Positions 1 through 8,036 of a stretch of DNA of 27,436 bases are shown here, one piece after another. Position numbers and translations under genes: made by a program. Position 1 is the first letter of the stretch. Each line of letters begins with the position of its first letter. This DNA is from Verrucomicrobia bacterium 12-59-8 (GTDB lineage Bacteria > Verrucomicrobiota > Verrucomicrobiae > Verrucomicrobiales > Verrucomicrobiaceae): the NCBI GenBank assembly GCA_002279765.1, contig NCCR01000057.1:14341-41776 (forward strand). Direction: 5' to 3'. The notes under the pieces were generated by a model. That model did not search any database, was not told where the DNA came from, and saw only the letters and a program-made list of their open reading frames with translations.

Positions 1-1589
1 CTAACCGTGGCATTGCACTGGCGCTCCTTCCAGGCATCAAGCGGATCGGCATTTCGAGCAGCGGCTTTGGCTGCCACGGGCTTGTACGCTGGATTCGGCC
101 GTGGATAAGTGGCCCCCGTGTCCTTGAGAAAGCCGTCAATGAGCGCATCGAGTTCCTTCACCTTCTCCGGCATCGCTGTCGCAAGGTCATGCGCTTCGCT
201 GAGGTCTTCGCGCAGGTTGTAAAGCTCGTGCGTCCCGGGATTGCCAAACCAGCGCAGCAGTTTGAAATCTCCGCTGCGCACCCACACTCCACCGGCGCGG
301 TTCGCACCCGCGTGCGGATGGTAGTTGAAGTAGGCGTCTCGCTTCAGCTCGCCTTCGCCCTTCAGCACCTTCGCGTAGCTCACCCCATCAAAAATCTGCT
401 GCTCCGGTTTCTCGATGCCAAGGAGATCGATCACCGTCGGATACACATCAATCGGTCCTACGATGGCCTCGCTCATGCTGGCCGGCTTGATCTTGCCCGC
501 CCATGCCCACATCAGCGGCACCCGTGTGCCGCCTTCATAGAGCGTGCCTTTGCCATCGCGCAGCGGTGTGTTCATCGTCGGCGGTTGATCACCGGCCCAC
601 TTGCGCCAGTCGGCCAGGAACACACTCTTGGTCTTCTCCGCCGCCTCGGTCTTGCCAGAACCGGAGACATTGCTGTGCGCGTTGCCGCCGTTGTCGGAAT
701 AAAAAATGATGATCGTGTTGTCCGCGACACCCTGCTGGTCCAGCTCGGCCAGGATGCGGCCAAAGCAATCGTCCACGCTTTTCAGCATCGAAGCCATGAT
801 CGGATTCCCCTGCCTGCCGCTCGGATCTTTCTTCGCCGCAAAGTACTTCGTGTATTCCACCTTATGTCCCCACGGTCCATGCACGCCGTAGCACCACAGG
901 TTGAGAAAAAACGGTCCGCCTTGGCTCGCTTCGATGAACTTCACCGCCTCCGCTGCCTGACGATCGACGATGTACTCGCCCTGCGGCCCGTCGGTGATCG
1001 TACCGACTTTCGTCTTGCCCCCTGGTTTGCCATCAGCCAGCACACCGTAAGGTGAGAAATACTCTCCCGGCGGCCCTGGGTCGGGATGGCAGTGGAATGC
1101 CACATCAAAGCCCTGCTGCTCCGGCCAGTAAGGTTGCGTGAGGCCGAGGTGCCATTTACCGATGTGCGCCGTACGATAGCCCGCTCCCTTCAATGTCTCC
1201 GCCAGCGTGATCTGCGCAGGCTCCAGGTAGTTCTTGCTCTCAGGCAGCAGCATCGGTGCATTCGCCGGTGCGGTTTCCGGCAAAAACACATGCCCTGTCG
1301 GCTGTGGTGGCTGGTGCCCGCTGGCCGTCGTGATGCCATGCCGGGCCGTGTACTGGCCGCTCAGGATGCTTCCTCGTGTCGGCGAGCACAGCGGTTGCGC
1401 ATACGCATTCGTGAACCGCATCGCTCGCGTCGCAAACTTGTCGATGTTGGGTGTTTCGTAATACTGCGAGCCCTGCACACCGCTGTCCATCCAGCCCATG
1501 TCATCGACGAGAAAGAGCACCACATTGGGTTTGGCCCATAAAGATGAGTGGAGGAGAACAAAGGATGAAAGCAGCAGCAGAGACTTCAT
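1..1589 (-). CDS. secreted type I sulfatase (C-terminus cut by window edge)
   Basis: Reading the minus strand from the ATG at 1589 gives about 529 codons with no stop before the left edge. A signal peptide (MKSLLLLSSFVLLHSSLWA) opens the protein, so it should act in the periplasm or outside. The N-terminal metal-binding DDMG is at residues 29-32 and the formylglycine signature CSPTR at 68-72, where Cys68 would be converted by an FGE-type enzyme. GKWHLG, an HGPWGH segment and SDNGG follow, as expected for the arylsulfatase/alkaline phosphatase superfamily. The family usually has 450-550 residues, so only a short tail is missing. Substrate cannot be told; verrucomicrobial enzymes of this kind often desulfate polysaccharides. 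It is divergent from the purine permease at 1701. Confidence 0.93.
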   Translation of the reverse strand, partial: MKSLLLLSSFVLLHSSLWAKPNVVLFLVDDMGWMDSGVQGSQYYETPNIDKFATRAMRFTNAYAQPLCSPTRGSILSGQYTARHGITTASGHQPPQPTGHVFLPETAPANAPMLLPESKNYLEPAQITLAETLKGAGYRTAHIGKWHLGLTQPYWPEQQGFDVAFHCHPDPGPPGEYFSPYGVLADGKPGGKTKVGTITDGPQGEYIVDRQAAEAVKFIEASQGGPFFLNLWCYGVHGPWGHKVEYTKYFAAKKDPSGRQGNPIMASMLKSVDDCFGRILAELDQQGVADNTIIIFYSDNGGNAHSNVSGSGKTEAAEKTKSVFLADWRKWAGDQPPTMNTPLRDGKGTLYEGGTRVPLMWAWAGKIKPASMSEAIVGPIDVYPTVIDLLGIEKPEQQIFDGVSYAKVLKGEGELKRDAYFNYHPHAGANRAGGVWVRSGDFKLLRWFGNPGTHELYNLREDLSEAHDLATAMPEKVKELDALIDGFLKDTGATYPRPNPAYKPVAAKAAARNADPLDAWKERQCNATV

Positions 1590-1700
1590 GGTCTGCTGTG
1601 AACGACAACGGCCTGCCTGGAATTGCGCACAAAAACAAGCTCTAGCGGCACGCTGATTCAAATTGCAGCCCCGCCCTTCCGCGCTCCTCTCCACCTCAGC

Positions 1701-3071
1701 ATGAATGCCTTCTTCAAGCTGCCTCAGCAGGGCTTGTCAGTCCGCGCCGAAATCATCGGCGGCGTCACCACCTTCATCACCATGGCCTACATCATGGTCG
1801 TGAATCCCGCGATTCTCTCCTTCGCAGGCATTCCAGTGGGACCCAGCACCGTGGCGACGATTTTGACCGCAGTGGTGGGCTGTACCTTGATGGGCTTGAT
1901 CGCCAACCGGCCCATCGCCGTGGCGCCTTACATGGGGGAAAATGCCTTCATCGCCTTTGGTCTCGCCGCATTGGGCATTGGCTGGGAGCAGCGCCTCGGC
2001 GCAGTGTTCGTCAGCGGTGTGTTGTTTCTGATCATCACGCTCCTCGGCGTTCGCGGCTGGCTGGCGAATTCCGTCCCTGTGAGTTTGAAACACAGTTTCG
2101 CCGTCGGCATCGGGCTGTTCCTAGCCTTCATCGGTTTGTATGAAACCGGCATCGTCACCAGTTTCGTCTCGGGCATGCCTCCTCAGGCTTTGCCCACCGA
2201 CGCGCACGGTCTTTTCCTCTCTCCTGCCGTTCCGGTCAAGATTGGCAATCTCCGAGATCCCCAGGTACTGCTCGCCCTCGGCGGCTTCCTGCTCATGACC
2301 GTGCTCATGATTCGCAAAGTGCGCGGCGCACTGCTCATCGGCATCGTCGTGACGGCGCTGCTCGGTGGCGCGCTCGGCTTCGGCCACATGCCAAAGGCCA
2401 TCGCCGCGCTGCCATTCACCGGTGAGTATGACCTAAGCCAGATCGCCTTCAAGCTGGACATCACCAGCGTGCTTCAGCTCAGCTTCTTTCCGGTGCTGCT
2501 CACCTTGTTCCTGATGAGTTTTCTCGACACGCTCGGCACGCTCACCGGTCTCGGCGCGGCTGCGGATCTGCATGATGAAAAGGGCAATTTCCCGCAGGTG
2601 GAAAAGCCAATGCTGGTGGATGCGCTGGCCTGCATGTTCAGCGGTCTCATCGGCACCTCCACAAGTGGTGCCTACATCGAATCCGCCACCGGCATCAGCG
2701 CAGGCGCACGCACCGGCCTCGCTGCCTTGGTCACGGCGGCGCTGTTTGCCATCTCGCTGTTTTGCATTCCTTTGATCGAGCCGCTGCAGCAGCTCCGCTT
2801 TGCCTATGGCCCGGCCTTGATTGCCGTGGGCGTGCTCATGACCGGCTCCGTGCGCCGCATCGATTTCAATGATCTCACTGAGTGGGTTCCGGCCTTCGTC
2901 ACCATCGTGATGATGCTCTTCACCTACAACATCGCCAACGGACTCACTGCCGGCCTAGTCGTGCATCCCGTCCTGAAACTTGCCTCAGGCCGCGCGCGTG
3001 AAGTCAATGCCGGCACCATTGTGCTGGCCTTGCTCTGCGCAGCCTACTATCTCTTCGGTCTGCCTCACTGA
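1701..3071 (+). CDS. AzgA-type purine (adenine/hypoxanthine/guanine) permease, NCS2 superfamily
   Basis: This 456-residue polytopic membrane protein has the length and motifs of the AzgA/PbuG/YieG branch of nucleobase permeases: TTFITMAYIMVVNP near the N-terminus, a PIAVAPYMGENAF block, FLDTLGTLTGL, and GTSTSGAYIESATGISAGARTGL-like sequence in the second half. It probably carries purine bases inward with protons. The start at 1701 (MNAFFKLPQQG) matches family N-termini; an in-frame ATG at 1623 would add 26 unconserved residues. No clear ribosome binding site is present before either. The stop codon directly abuts the stop of the convergent ABC gene. Exact substrate is inferred from family only. 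Confidence 0.9.
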   Translation: MNAFFKLPQQGLSVRAEIIGGVTTFITMAYIMVVNPAILSFAGIPVGPSTVATILTAVVGCTLMGLIANRPIAVAPYMGENAFIAFGLAALGIGWEQRLGAVFVSGVLFLIITLLGVRGWLANSVPVSLKHSFAVGIGLFLAFIGLYETGIVTSFVSGMPPQALPTDAHGLFLSPAVPVKIGNLRDPQVLLALGGFLLMTVLMIRKVRGALLIGIVVTALLGGALGFGHMPKAIAALPFTGEYDLSQIAFKLDITSVLQLSFFPVLLTLFLMSFLDTLGTLTGLGAAADLHDEKGNFPQVEKPMLVDALACMFSGLIGTSTSGAYIESATGISAGARTGLAALVTAALFAISLFCIPLIEPLQQLRFAYGPALIAVGVLMTGSVRRIDFNDLTEWVPAFVTIVMMLFTYNIANGLTAGLVVHPVLKLASGRAREVNAGTIVLALLCAAYYLFGLPH

Positions 3072-4889
3072 TCACGAATCCCACTGGCTGCGCTGCACGC
3101 CGATGAACGTCATGCCGAGGCCGACCAGCACATGCACAGAGAGCACGAATCCAGCAAGGGTGGGGCTGATGAGGTCCGTGGAGGTGACCTGCTTGACCGC
3201 GTCATAAAAGGCGGTGCTCCGCATGCTGCTCAGGCTGCCGCTCCAGCTCCAGAAGGCGACAACAAGCGGCTGCACCCAGCTTTCCAACCAATCTGGCAGG
3301 GTGAGCACGGCACCCGACAGCGGCAGTTGAAAGCCCACGAGGTAGATGCACAGGATCGTGGCCTTTTCAGGCGTCTTGCTCATGGCAGAGATGCCCAGGC
3401 ACACGCTGGTCATCGCTGCCGAGGCCAGCACGAGCAGCACCAGCTTCGTCACCAGATCTCCCGGTAGCCCGCCGGTGACCATGTCCACGAAGAATCCCAT
3501 CCATAAACTTTGAGCAAGCACGAAGATGCCGAGAAAGATCACCTTGCTCCCAATGTAGGCAAACGGATGCAGGCCGCCGAGTTTCTCTCGCTCCATAATC
3601 AATCGTTCGGAGGCGATCTCACGCGCCGCGTTGTTGCTGGCCATCAATGTGACCAGCACCACCTGCAGCATGATGAGGCCGGAGACCAGTCCTCCTGCCT
3701 TCAGTTGCTCCTCCTGGTGCTGCTTCATCTGCTGATACTCCTGCTGGATATTCTCATCCTGGTGCATTGAGAGCGAGCGCAGCGGCTTGATACCGTCGAG
3801 CGCGAAAATGACGACCAGCAGCGGAAAGCCCAGCAGCATGGCGAGGTGCAGCCAGACCTGCGCTTTGTCACGCCGGAAGATGGTCCAGCGCCGCCGCAGC
3901 AGTTCAAACAACTGGATCATCATGGACGGCATTTCGACCGGTGGCAGATCGTGATGCTCGGGGATTTCAGTCGGCTCCGGATTTGCCACCGCACGCTCCT
4001 CCCGCACGTAGGTCTTCGGCGGGCTGCTGCTCTTTTTGGCCTCTGCATCTTCCGGCAGCACCCGTGAGCTGTCGAACTCATGGCGCTGGTAATACGTGTC
4101 ACGGTGCTTCATCCACGACTCATGCCAGTCGCCAGCCTTGCGCTCCGTGAGCTTGAGATACACATCTTCGGGATGCTCGGCGGCAAAGTAATGCAGCATC
4201 GCCGCAGGTGGGCCATGGTACGTCAGCACCCCCTGATACATCACCATCACGCTGTCATAGGCATCCAGGCTGGCAAGACTGTGCGTGACATTGATCACCA
4301 CGCGCTTCGGGTGTCCGCGTGACAAGACACGCAGCAGACTGGTGATCTCCTGTTCGGATTTCGGATCCAGACCGCTTGTGACCTCATCGCACAGCAGCAG
4401 GCAGGGGTCGGTGACCAGTTCCAGTGCCAGCCCCAGGCGTCGTTTTTGTCCGCCTGACAGCACCTTCACCTGGCGGTCCGAAAGATGCGTCAAACCCGTC
4501 ACCTCCAAGATGTGATCCAGCGCCGGAATGAAATCTTCGGTCTGCGCCAGCTGCGTTCGCAGCACCATCGCACTGGCGATGCTTTCCTCCACCGTCAGCA
4601 GTTCATAGGCCACGCTGAACTGGGGGACGTACCCGAGATCACCCGGATGCAAATCTTCCTCATCGCTCAAATTCAGGCCACCCCAGAGCAGTTCCCCCGA
4701 GGTCTGCTGCTGGATTCCGGTGATCACCTTCAGCAGGGTGGTTTTGCCGCAGCCTGAGGGCCCCACGATCGCCACCAGATGCGCCGGCGGGACGTCGAAA
4801 CTCACTTCTCGGAGAAGGTGCAGCGTGTTATTCCTCTCCGAGTCCTCCGGACCATCGACTTCAAGACAAACGTTGAGCGCTTTGAGCAT
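3072..4889 (-). CDS. ABCG/White-like half-transporter: ATPase fused to ABC-2 permease
   Basis: The 605-residue product has an N-terminal nucleotide-binding domain: Walker A GPSGCGKTT (43-51), Q-loop Gln90, signature LSGGQ (144-148), Walker B LLLCDE (164-169) followed by VTSGLD, and H-loop His203. A charged, proline-rich linker of about 70 residues follows, then an ABC-2 type membrane domain starting near MMIQLFELLRRRW with about six hydrophobic segments. The NBD-then-TMD order is that of ABCG half-transporters, which work as dimers. No partner gene or substrate-binding protein is adjacent, so substrate is unknown. I chose the ATG at 4889 because the NBD begins right after it; an in-frame ATG at 4970 would add 27 residues and overlap the divergent gene. 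Confidence 0.88.
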   Translation of the reverse strand: MLKALNVCLEVDGPEDSERNNTLHLLREVSFDVPPAHLVAIVGPSGCGKTTLLKVITGIQQQTSGELLWGGLNLSDEEDLHPGDLGYVPQFSVAYELLTVEESIASAMVLRTQLAQTEDFIPALDHILEVTGLTHLSDRQVKVLSGGQKRRLGLALELVTDPCLLLCDEVTSGLDPKSEQEITSLLRVLSRGHPKRVVINVTHSLASLDAYDSVMVMYQGVLTYHGPPAAMLHYFAAEHPEDVYLKLTERKAGDWHESWMKHRDTYYQRHEFDSSRVLPEDAEAKKSSSPPKTYVREERAVANPEPTEIPEHHDLPPVEMPSMMIQLFELLRRRWTIFRRDKAQVWLHLAMLLGFPLLVVIFALDGIKPLRSLSMHQDENIQQEYQQMKQHQEEQLKAGGLVSGLIMLQVVLVTLMASNNAAREIASERLIMEREKLGGLHPFAYIGSKVIFLGIFVLAQSLWMGFFVDMVTGGLPGDLVTKLVLLVLASAAMTSVCLGISAMSKTPEKATILCIYLVGFQLPLSGAVLTLPDWLESWVQPLVVAFWSWSGSLSSMRSTAFYDAVKQVTSTDLISPTLAGFVLSVHVLVGLGMTFIGVQRSQWDS

Positions 4890-4964
4890 ACAGGTTAAAA
4901 TAAGTGCCGACACTAGGCCGGAGAGCGCAGCTCTGGCGATGAAAAAATTCAATCCCCCTTCAAA

Positions 4965-6500
4965 ATGCAACGCCGCAACCGACCGGGCAAACGTCCATCA
5001 TCCTCCTCCTCTTTACGCTGGCTGTGGTGGCTGGCGGGTTTAATTCTCGTCAGCGGCGTTCTCCTGGTGCTGCTGGCCCCCACGCTCATCACCAGCTACA
5101 TCCGTTCGTATTTGCAGACGGATGATTTCCGCCAGAAGGCCGAGCAGCTGATTGCAGCGCGGACCGGCGGCAGCGCACACATCGCCCCGCTCAATTGGAA
5201 CGACGACACCGCCACCGCCGTCGATCTCTCATTGGCCAATACCGGGTGGACCATGGATGCCGGCGGCCTGCACGCAGCCCTCGATTTCGGTGCCATCCAG
5301 CATGGGAAGTGGAGCATTCAGAATGCCGGCGCAGACGATCTCACGCTGCGCCACTCAGCCATTGTACCCTTGGACGAGCCGCACGCTCAAAACGACGCTA
5401 AATTTGATGGCAGCAGCGACGGGATTCCGGCATTTCTGCGCCGCTACATTCCCACTGAGACCAGCATCAGCGGCTTCGAGGTGCATCGTTTCCTGTTTGA
5501 GCAGGGCGGGTGGCAGATTGCCGAGACCCAGCTGCGCCTCGGAAACTGGCGGAACGGTGAAACTTCCGTGTCCGCCAAACTCAACGGCGGCAAGCTGGTG
5601 ACACCCCTCAATGCCCCGGAACAAAAAAAACCGCTCCAGTTCGACCTCACCAGGGCCGCGTTGCGTGTTGGCGACAGCCAGCTCCAGGTTAGTGACGCCA
5701 CCCTGCGCTGGAAGCAGGAGTCTGAGGTCACTCTGCGTGGCTCCCTGAAGTATGCATCCGGTGCATGGCAGACTTTCACCCATGTCAAAGCCGTGCCGCT
5801 CGATGAATTTCTCGATGAATGGTGGAAGCAGCGACTCTCCGGTAGGGTCGAAGGCGATCTCGAGATGTCCGGCGCGCGCAATGCACCACTGTCGTGGAAA
5901 GCCGACCTCTCGCTCAAAGACGGCGCGCTTGTCGGCCTGCCCATACTCGACAAACTCGTGACCTACACGAACACCCACCGGTTCAAACGCCTCGTGCTGG
6001 ACATCTGCAGCGCCAGCTTCCGGCCGCAGGGCGATTCCCTGCGCATTGAAAACATCATCGTGCAGTCCAATGGACTCCTGCGCATCGAAGGCACGCTGCA
6101 AATCCGGGGCCGCACTTTGGACGGCGATTTCATGCTCGGTGTCACGCCGGAGACCTTGACCAGCATCCCCGGGGCCAGCCGCCGTGTCTTTGTGGAAAAC
6201 AATCCCGGCGCTCCTCCCGGCCTGCAGTGGACGCGCGTGCATATCGTCGGCACGCTCGACGCACCTCAGGAGGACCTCAGCAACCGCCTCATCGGTGCTG
6301 CCGGTATGTCCCTGCTGTTTGACACCCCCGGTGCCGTGGTCGGTCAGGGCGCTGAAATGCTGCTCAAACCAGTGCTTGGAGAAGACATGGCCAAAACGCC
6401 CGGCCAAGTCATCAACGGTGCCAGCGGCTTGATTGAAAACGGCGTGAACGCCGGCTCCGGCCTCATCAACAGGGTGCTGCCGATCTTTCCAGGAAAATGA
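4965..6500 (+). CDS. AsmA-like inner-membrane-anchored envelope protein
   Basis: The 511-residue protein has a short basic N-terminus, one transmembrane segment at roughly residues 17-40, and a long beta-rich periplasmic part. Phrases such as NGLLRIEGTLQIRGRTLDGDF and the repeated amphipathic strand pattern fit the AsmA/TamB-like repeat-groove superfamily, which is linked to phospholipid transport and outer-membrane homeostasis in diderms. The C-terminus is glycine-rich and helical (GAEMLLKPVLGED...) as in many AsmA-like proteins. It is divergent from the ABC transporter (75 bp between starts) and 44 bp upstream of hisI on the same strand. The assignment rests on architecture and composition, not on a decisive motif. 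Confidence 0.65.
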   Translation: MQRRNRPGKRPSSSSSLRWLWWLAGLILVSGVLLVLLAPTLITSYIRSYLQTDDFRQKAEQLIAARTGGSAHIAPLNWNDDTATAVDLSLANTGWTMDAGGLHAALDFGAIQHGKWSIQNAGADDLTLRHSAIVPLDEPHAQNDAKFDGSSDGIPAFLRRYIPTETSISGFEVHRFLFEQGGWQIAETQLRLGNWRNGETSVSAKLNGGKLVTPLNAPEQKKPLQFDLTRAALRVGDSQLQVSDATLRWKQESEVTLRGSLKYASGAWQTFTHVKAVPLDEFLDEWWKQRLSGRVEGDLEMSGARNAPLSWKADLSLKDGALVGLPILDKLVTYTNTHRFKRLVLDICSASFRPQGDSLRIENIIVQSNGLLRIEGTLQIRGRTLDGDFMLGVTPETLTSIPGASRRVFVENNPGAPPGLQWTRVHIVGTLDAPQEDLSNRLIGAAGMSLLFDTPGAVVGQGAEMLLKPVLGEDMAKTPGQVINGASGLIENGVNAGSGLINRVLPIFPGK

Positions 6501-6544
6501 GAGAGTTGCACGGCTGAGATGTGCCGCTAGCATATGACCTGCCC

Positions 6545-6958
6545 ATGTCAGCCTCACCTATTTCGTTTGCCGCCCGAGAATCCAAGCAAGCCATCGAAGA
6601 GGGCCTCCTCTTTGCCCCGAAGTTCGATGAGCACGGCCTGATGCCGGCGATGGCCGTGGATGCGGAGACAGGTGCGCCTTTGATGTTGGCCTACATGAAC
6701 GAGCAGTCGCTAAAAATGACACTCGAACTCGGACAGGCCGTGTACTGGAGCAGGAGCCGCAATCAGCTCTGGCACAAAGGTGCGACCAGCGGCGAGTTCC
6801 AGGAAATTGTCGAAATCCGCACGGACTGCGACCAAGATGCACTGGTACTCCGGGTGAAACAGCATGGCGGTGGCTGCTGCCACACCAAACGTCCCAGCTG
6901 TTTTTACCGCATCGTCAAAGCCGCCGATGGCGAGGCGCTGCTGGTAGCCGCAGACTAG
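6545..6958 (+). CDS. hisI: phosphoribosyl-AMP cyclohydrolase
   Basis: HisI opens the adenine ring of phosphoribosyl-AMP in the third step of histidine synthesis, in the cytoplasm. The 137-residue protein shows the family core: YMNEQSL, AVYWSRSRNQLWHKGATSG, then DCDQDALVLRVKQ with the metal-binding Asp94, Asp96 and Asp98, and zinc-ligand cysteines Cys95, Cys112 and Cys119 (CCHTKRPSCFYR). It is a stand-alone cyclohydrolase without a HisE domain. The ATG at 6545 fits family length better than the in-frame GTG at 6521. No other his gene is in the window, so the pathway is dispersed in this genome. Its stop lies 9 bp from the stop of the convergent lipoprotein gene. Confidence 0.95.
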   Translation: MSASPISFAARESKQAIEEGLLFAPKFDEHGLMPAMAVDAETGAPLMLAYMNEQSLKMTLELGQAVYWSRSRNQLWHKGATSGEFQEIVEIRTDCDQDALVLRVKQHGGGCCHTKRPSCFYRIVKAADGEALLVAAD

Positions 6959-6967
6959 TCCGGCCGG

Positions 6968-7165
6968 TTAACGGCTGCCGGGCACCATGCCGCCATAGCG
7001 GGCGTTGCCTTCCCAGGACCGCGGCCGGTTCCAGGGCAGATTGCTGAACTCGCTGCCATCTGGTCCCACCACTTTCTTGCGCTTCGGTTCATCGGAAGCG
7101 CAGGAAGACAGCGAACATGCAACAGTGATTGTCAAAAGCAGATACCTGAACAAGCGTGTTTTCAT
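6968..7165 (-). CDS. small lipoprotein of unknown function
   Basis: A 65-residue protein begins MKTRLFRYLLLTITVACSLS and carries a lipobox LSSC with the acylated cysteine at residue 22. The mature part is only about 44 residues, basic then Gly/Trp/Arg-rich (NLPWNRPRSWEGNARYGG), with no known domain recognised. It starts 27 bp after the coiled-coil gene ending at 7193 and on the same strand, so it is probably the last gene of that operon. An in-frame ATG at 7186 would add seven residues before the basic n-region. Conserved-looking small lipoproteins of this type are found in Verrucomicrobia, but I cannot name a function. Confidence 0.75.
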   Translation of the reverse strand: MKTRLFRYLLLTITVACSLSSCASDEPKRKKVVGPDGSEFSNLPWNRPRSWEGNARYGGMVPGSR

Positions 7166-7192
7166 GACAACCACCCTAATGCACAAGGTTGT

Positions 7193-7987
7193 TCAGTTTT
7201 GCACCAAATTTTCGAGGATAACTCGATCTCCCGGCATGATGCGACCATTGATGACTGCATCTGGCACGATGGCGGCCATGGAGTTTTTACCATCAACCGA
7301 CATGATGCTGATTTTGCCCACGGTCTGCGTGCCGCGCGTGACGATCAATTTGGTTTGCTCAGTGAGTCCGGTGCTCTTTCCGGCGTCAATGATCACAAAG
7401 CCCCAGTCATAATTCACCGCGACTACCCGTGAACTCAGGCTGTTGCGCTCGAAGTTCTTGCGGCGGTCCTCGATTTTGTGCATCACGTCATCCACGCGTT
7501 TTTGGATGCCGGCCACCTTTTCATCCTCGGCCGCCACGTCTTTTTTCTTGGCCTCGGCCATCGCTTCATATTCGAGCTTTTCCTTCTTCAGCTTTTGGAT
7601 GTCTTCCGCCAGGGAGTCTGGTTTCAGACCCGGGGGCAGCTCTTTCAGAAGTTCTTCCATTTCCAGCTTCTTTTTTTCTTTCACCGTGAACTCTTCACGA
7701 GTGCGCGTGAGTTCATCCTCAGTCTGCGCAAGCCTGTTTTTCTGCGCCTTGAGCTTCTCCTGCTCAATATCCACATCTCCTCGCATGCGGTCGATTTCGG
7801 CTTTGACCTTGGACAATTCGCCATTTGGGCGCAGCAGATTGTCTTCGATTTTCTTCTCGCTCAAAATGCTGGCGTTGACGACTGCAATTTTGTTGCGCAC
7901 CTCGGCAAACTCACGCCCGTTTTGATAGGCAAAGAAGCTGGCTACAAGAATCACCACAGCGCTGAGGATAAAAAGGACTTTGGTCAT
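7193..7987 (-). CDS. membrane-anchored coiled-coil protein, paralogue of the upstream gene
   Basis: The 264-residue protein has one N-terminal transmembrane segment (about residues 4-20), a long heptad-rich coiled coil (about 30-185, dense in K, E, L and R), and a compact beta-rich C-terminal domain of about 75 residues. That domain begins NYDWGFVIIDAGKSTGL and ends MPGDRVILENLVQN. The next gene upstream encodes the same layout with the same core (YTDWGFVVLNKG ... GDLVV), so they are paralogues. The layout resembles MreC-like scaffold proteins, where a coiled coil holds a beta domain in the periplasm, but identity with MreC is not shown. Function unknown; a structural or envelope role is an inference. 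Gap to the upstream gene is 49 bp. Confidence 0.85.
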   Translation of the reverse strand: MTKVLFILSAVVILVASFFAYQNGREFAEVRNKIAVVNASILSEKKIEDNLLRPNGELSKVKAEIDRMRGDVDIEQEKLKAQKNRLAQTEDELTRTREEFTVKEKKKLEMEELLKELPPGLKPDSLAEDIQKLKKEKLEYEAMAEAKKKDVAAEDEKVAGIQKRVDDVMHKIEDRRKNFERNSLSSRVVAVNYDWGFVIIDAGKSTGLTEQTKLIVTRGTQTVGKISIMSVDGKNSMAAIVPDAVINGRIMPGDRVILENLVQN

Positions 7988-8036
7988 GGAAAGGTTGGTC
8001 TGGGAAAGGAGTCTGGCGACGAGCTGCTAGCGGCGG

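Noticed and set aside
189..1055. Long plus-strand open frame of 288 codons opposite the sulfatase
   Set aside because: It is antisense to a clear sulfatase with all motifs, is Arg/His-rich and has no recognisable domain; a GC-rich shadow frame.
5355..6557. Minus-strand open frame of 400 codons opposite the AsmA-like gene
   Set aside because: It covers the AsmA-like frame in antisense, runs into hisI, and has His/Ala-rich composition without hydrophobic pattern or motifs. The plus-strand protein has a proper membrane anchor.
7160..7200. ACAACC...GGTTGT inverted repeat between the coiled-coil and lipoprotein genes as a terminator
   Set aside because: The stem is short and AT-rich with no T-run on the transcribed strand; it does not clearly separate the two genes.
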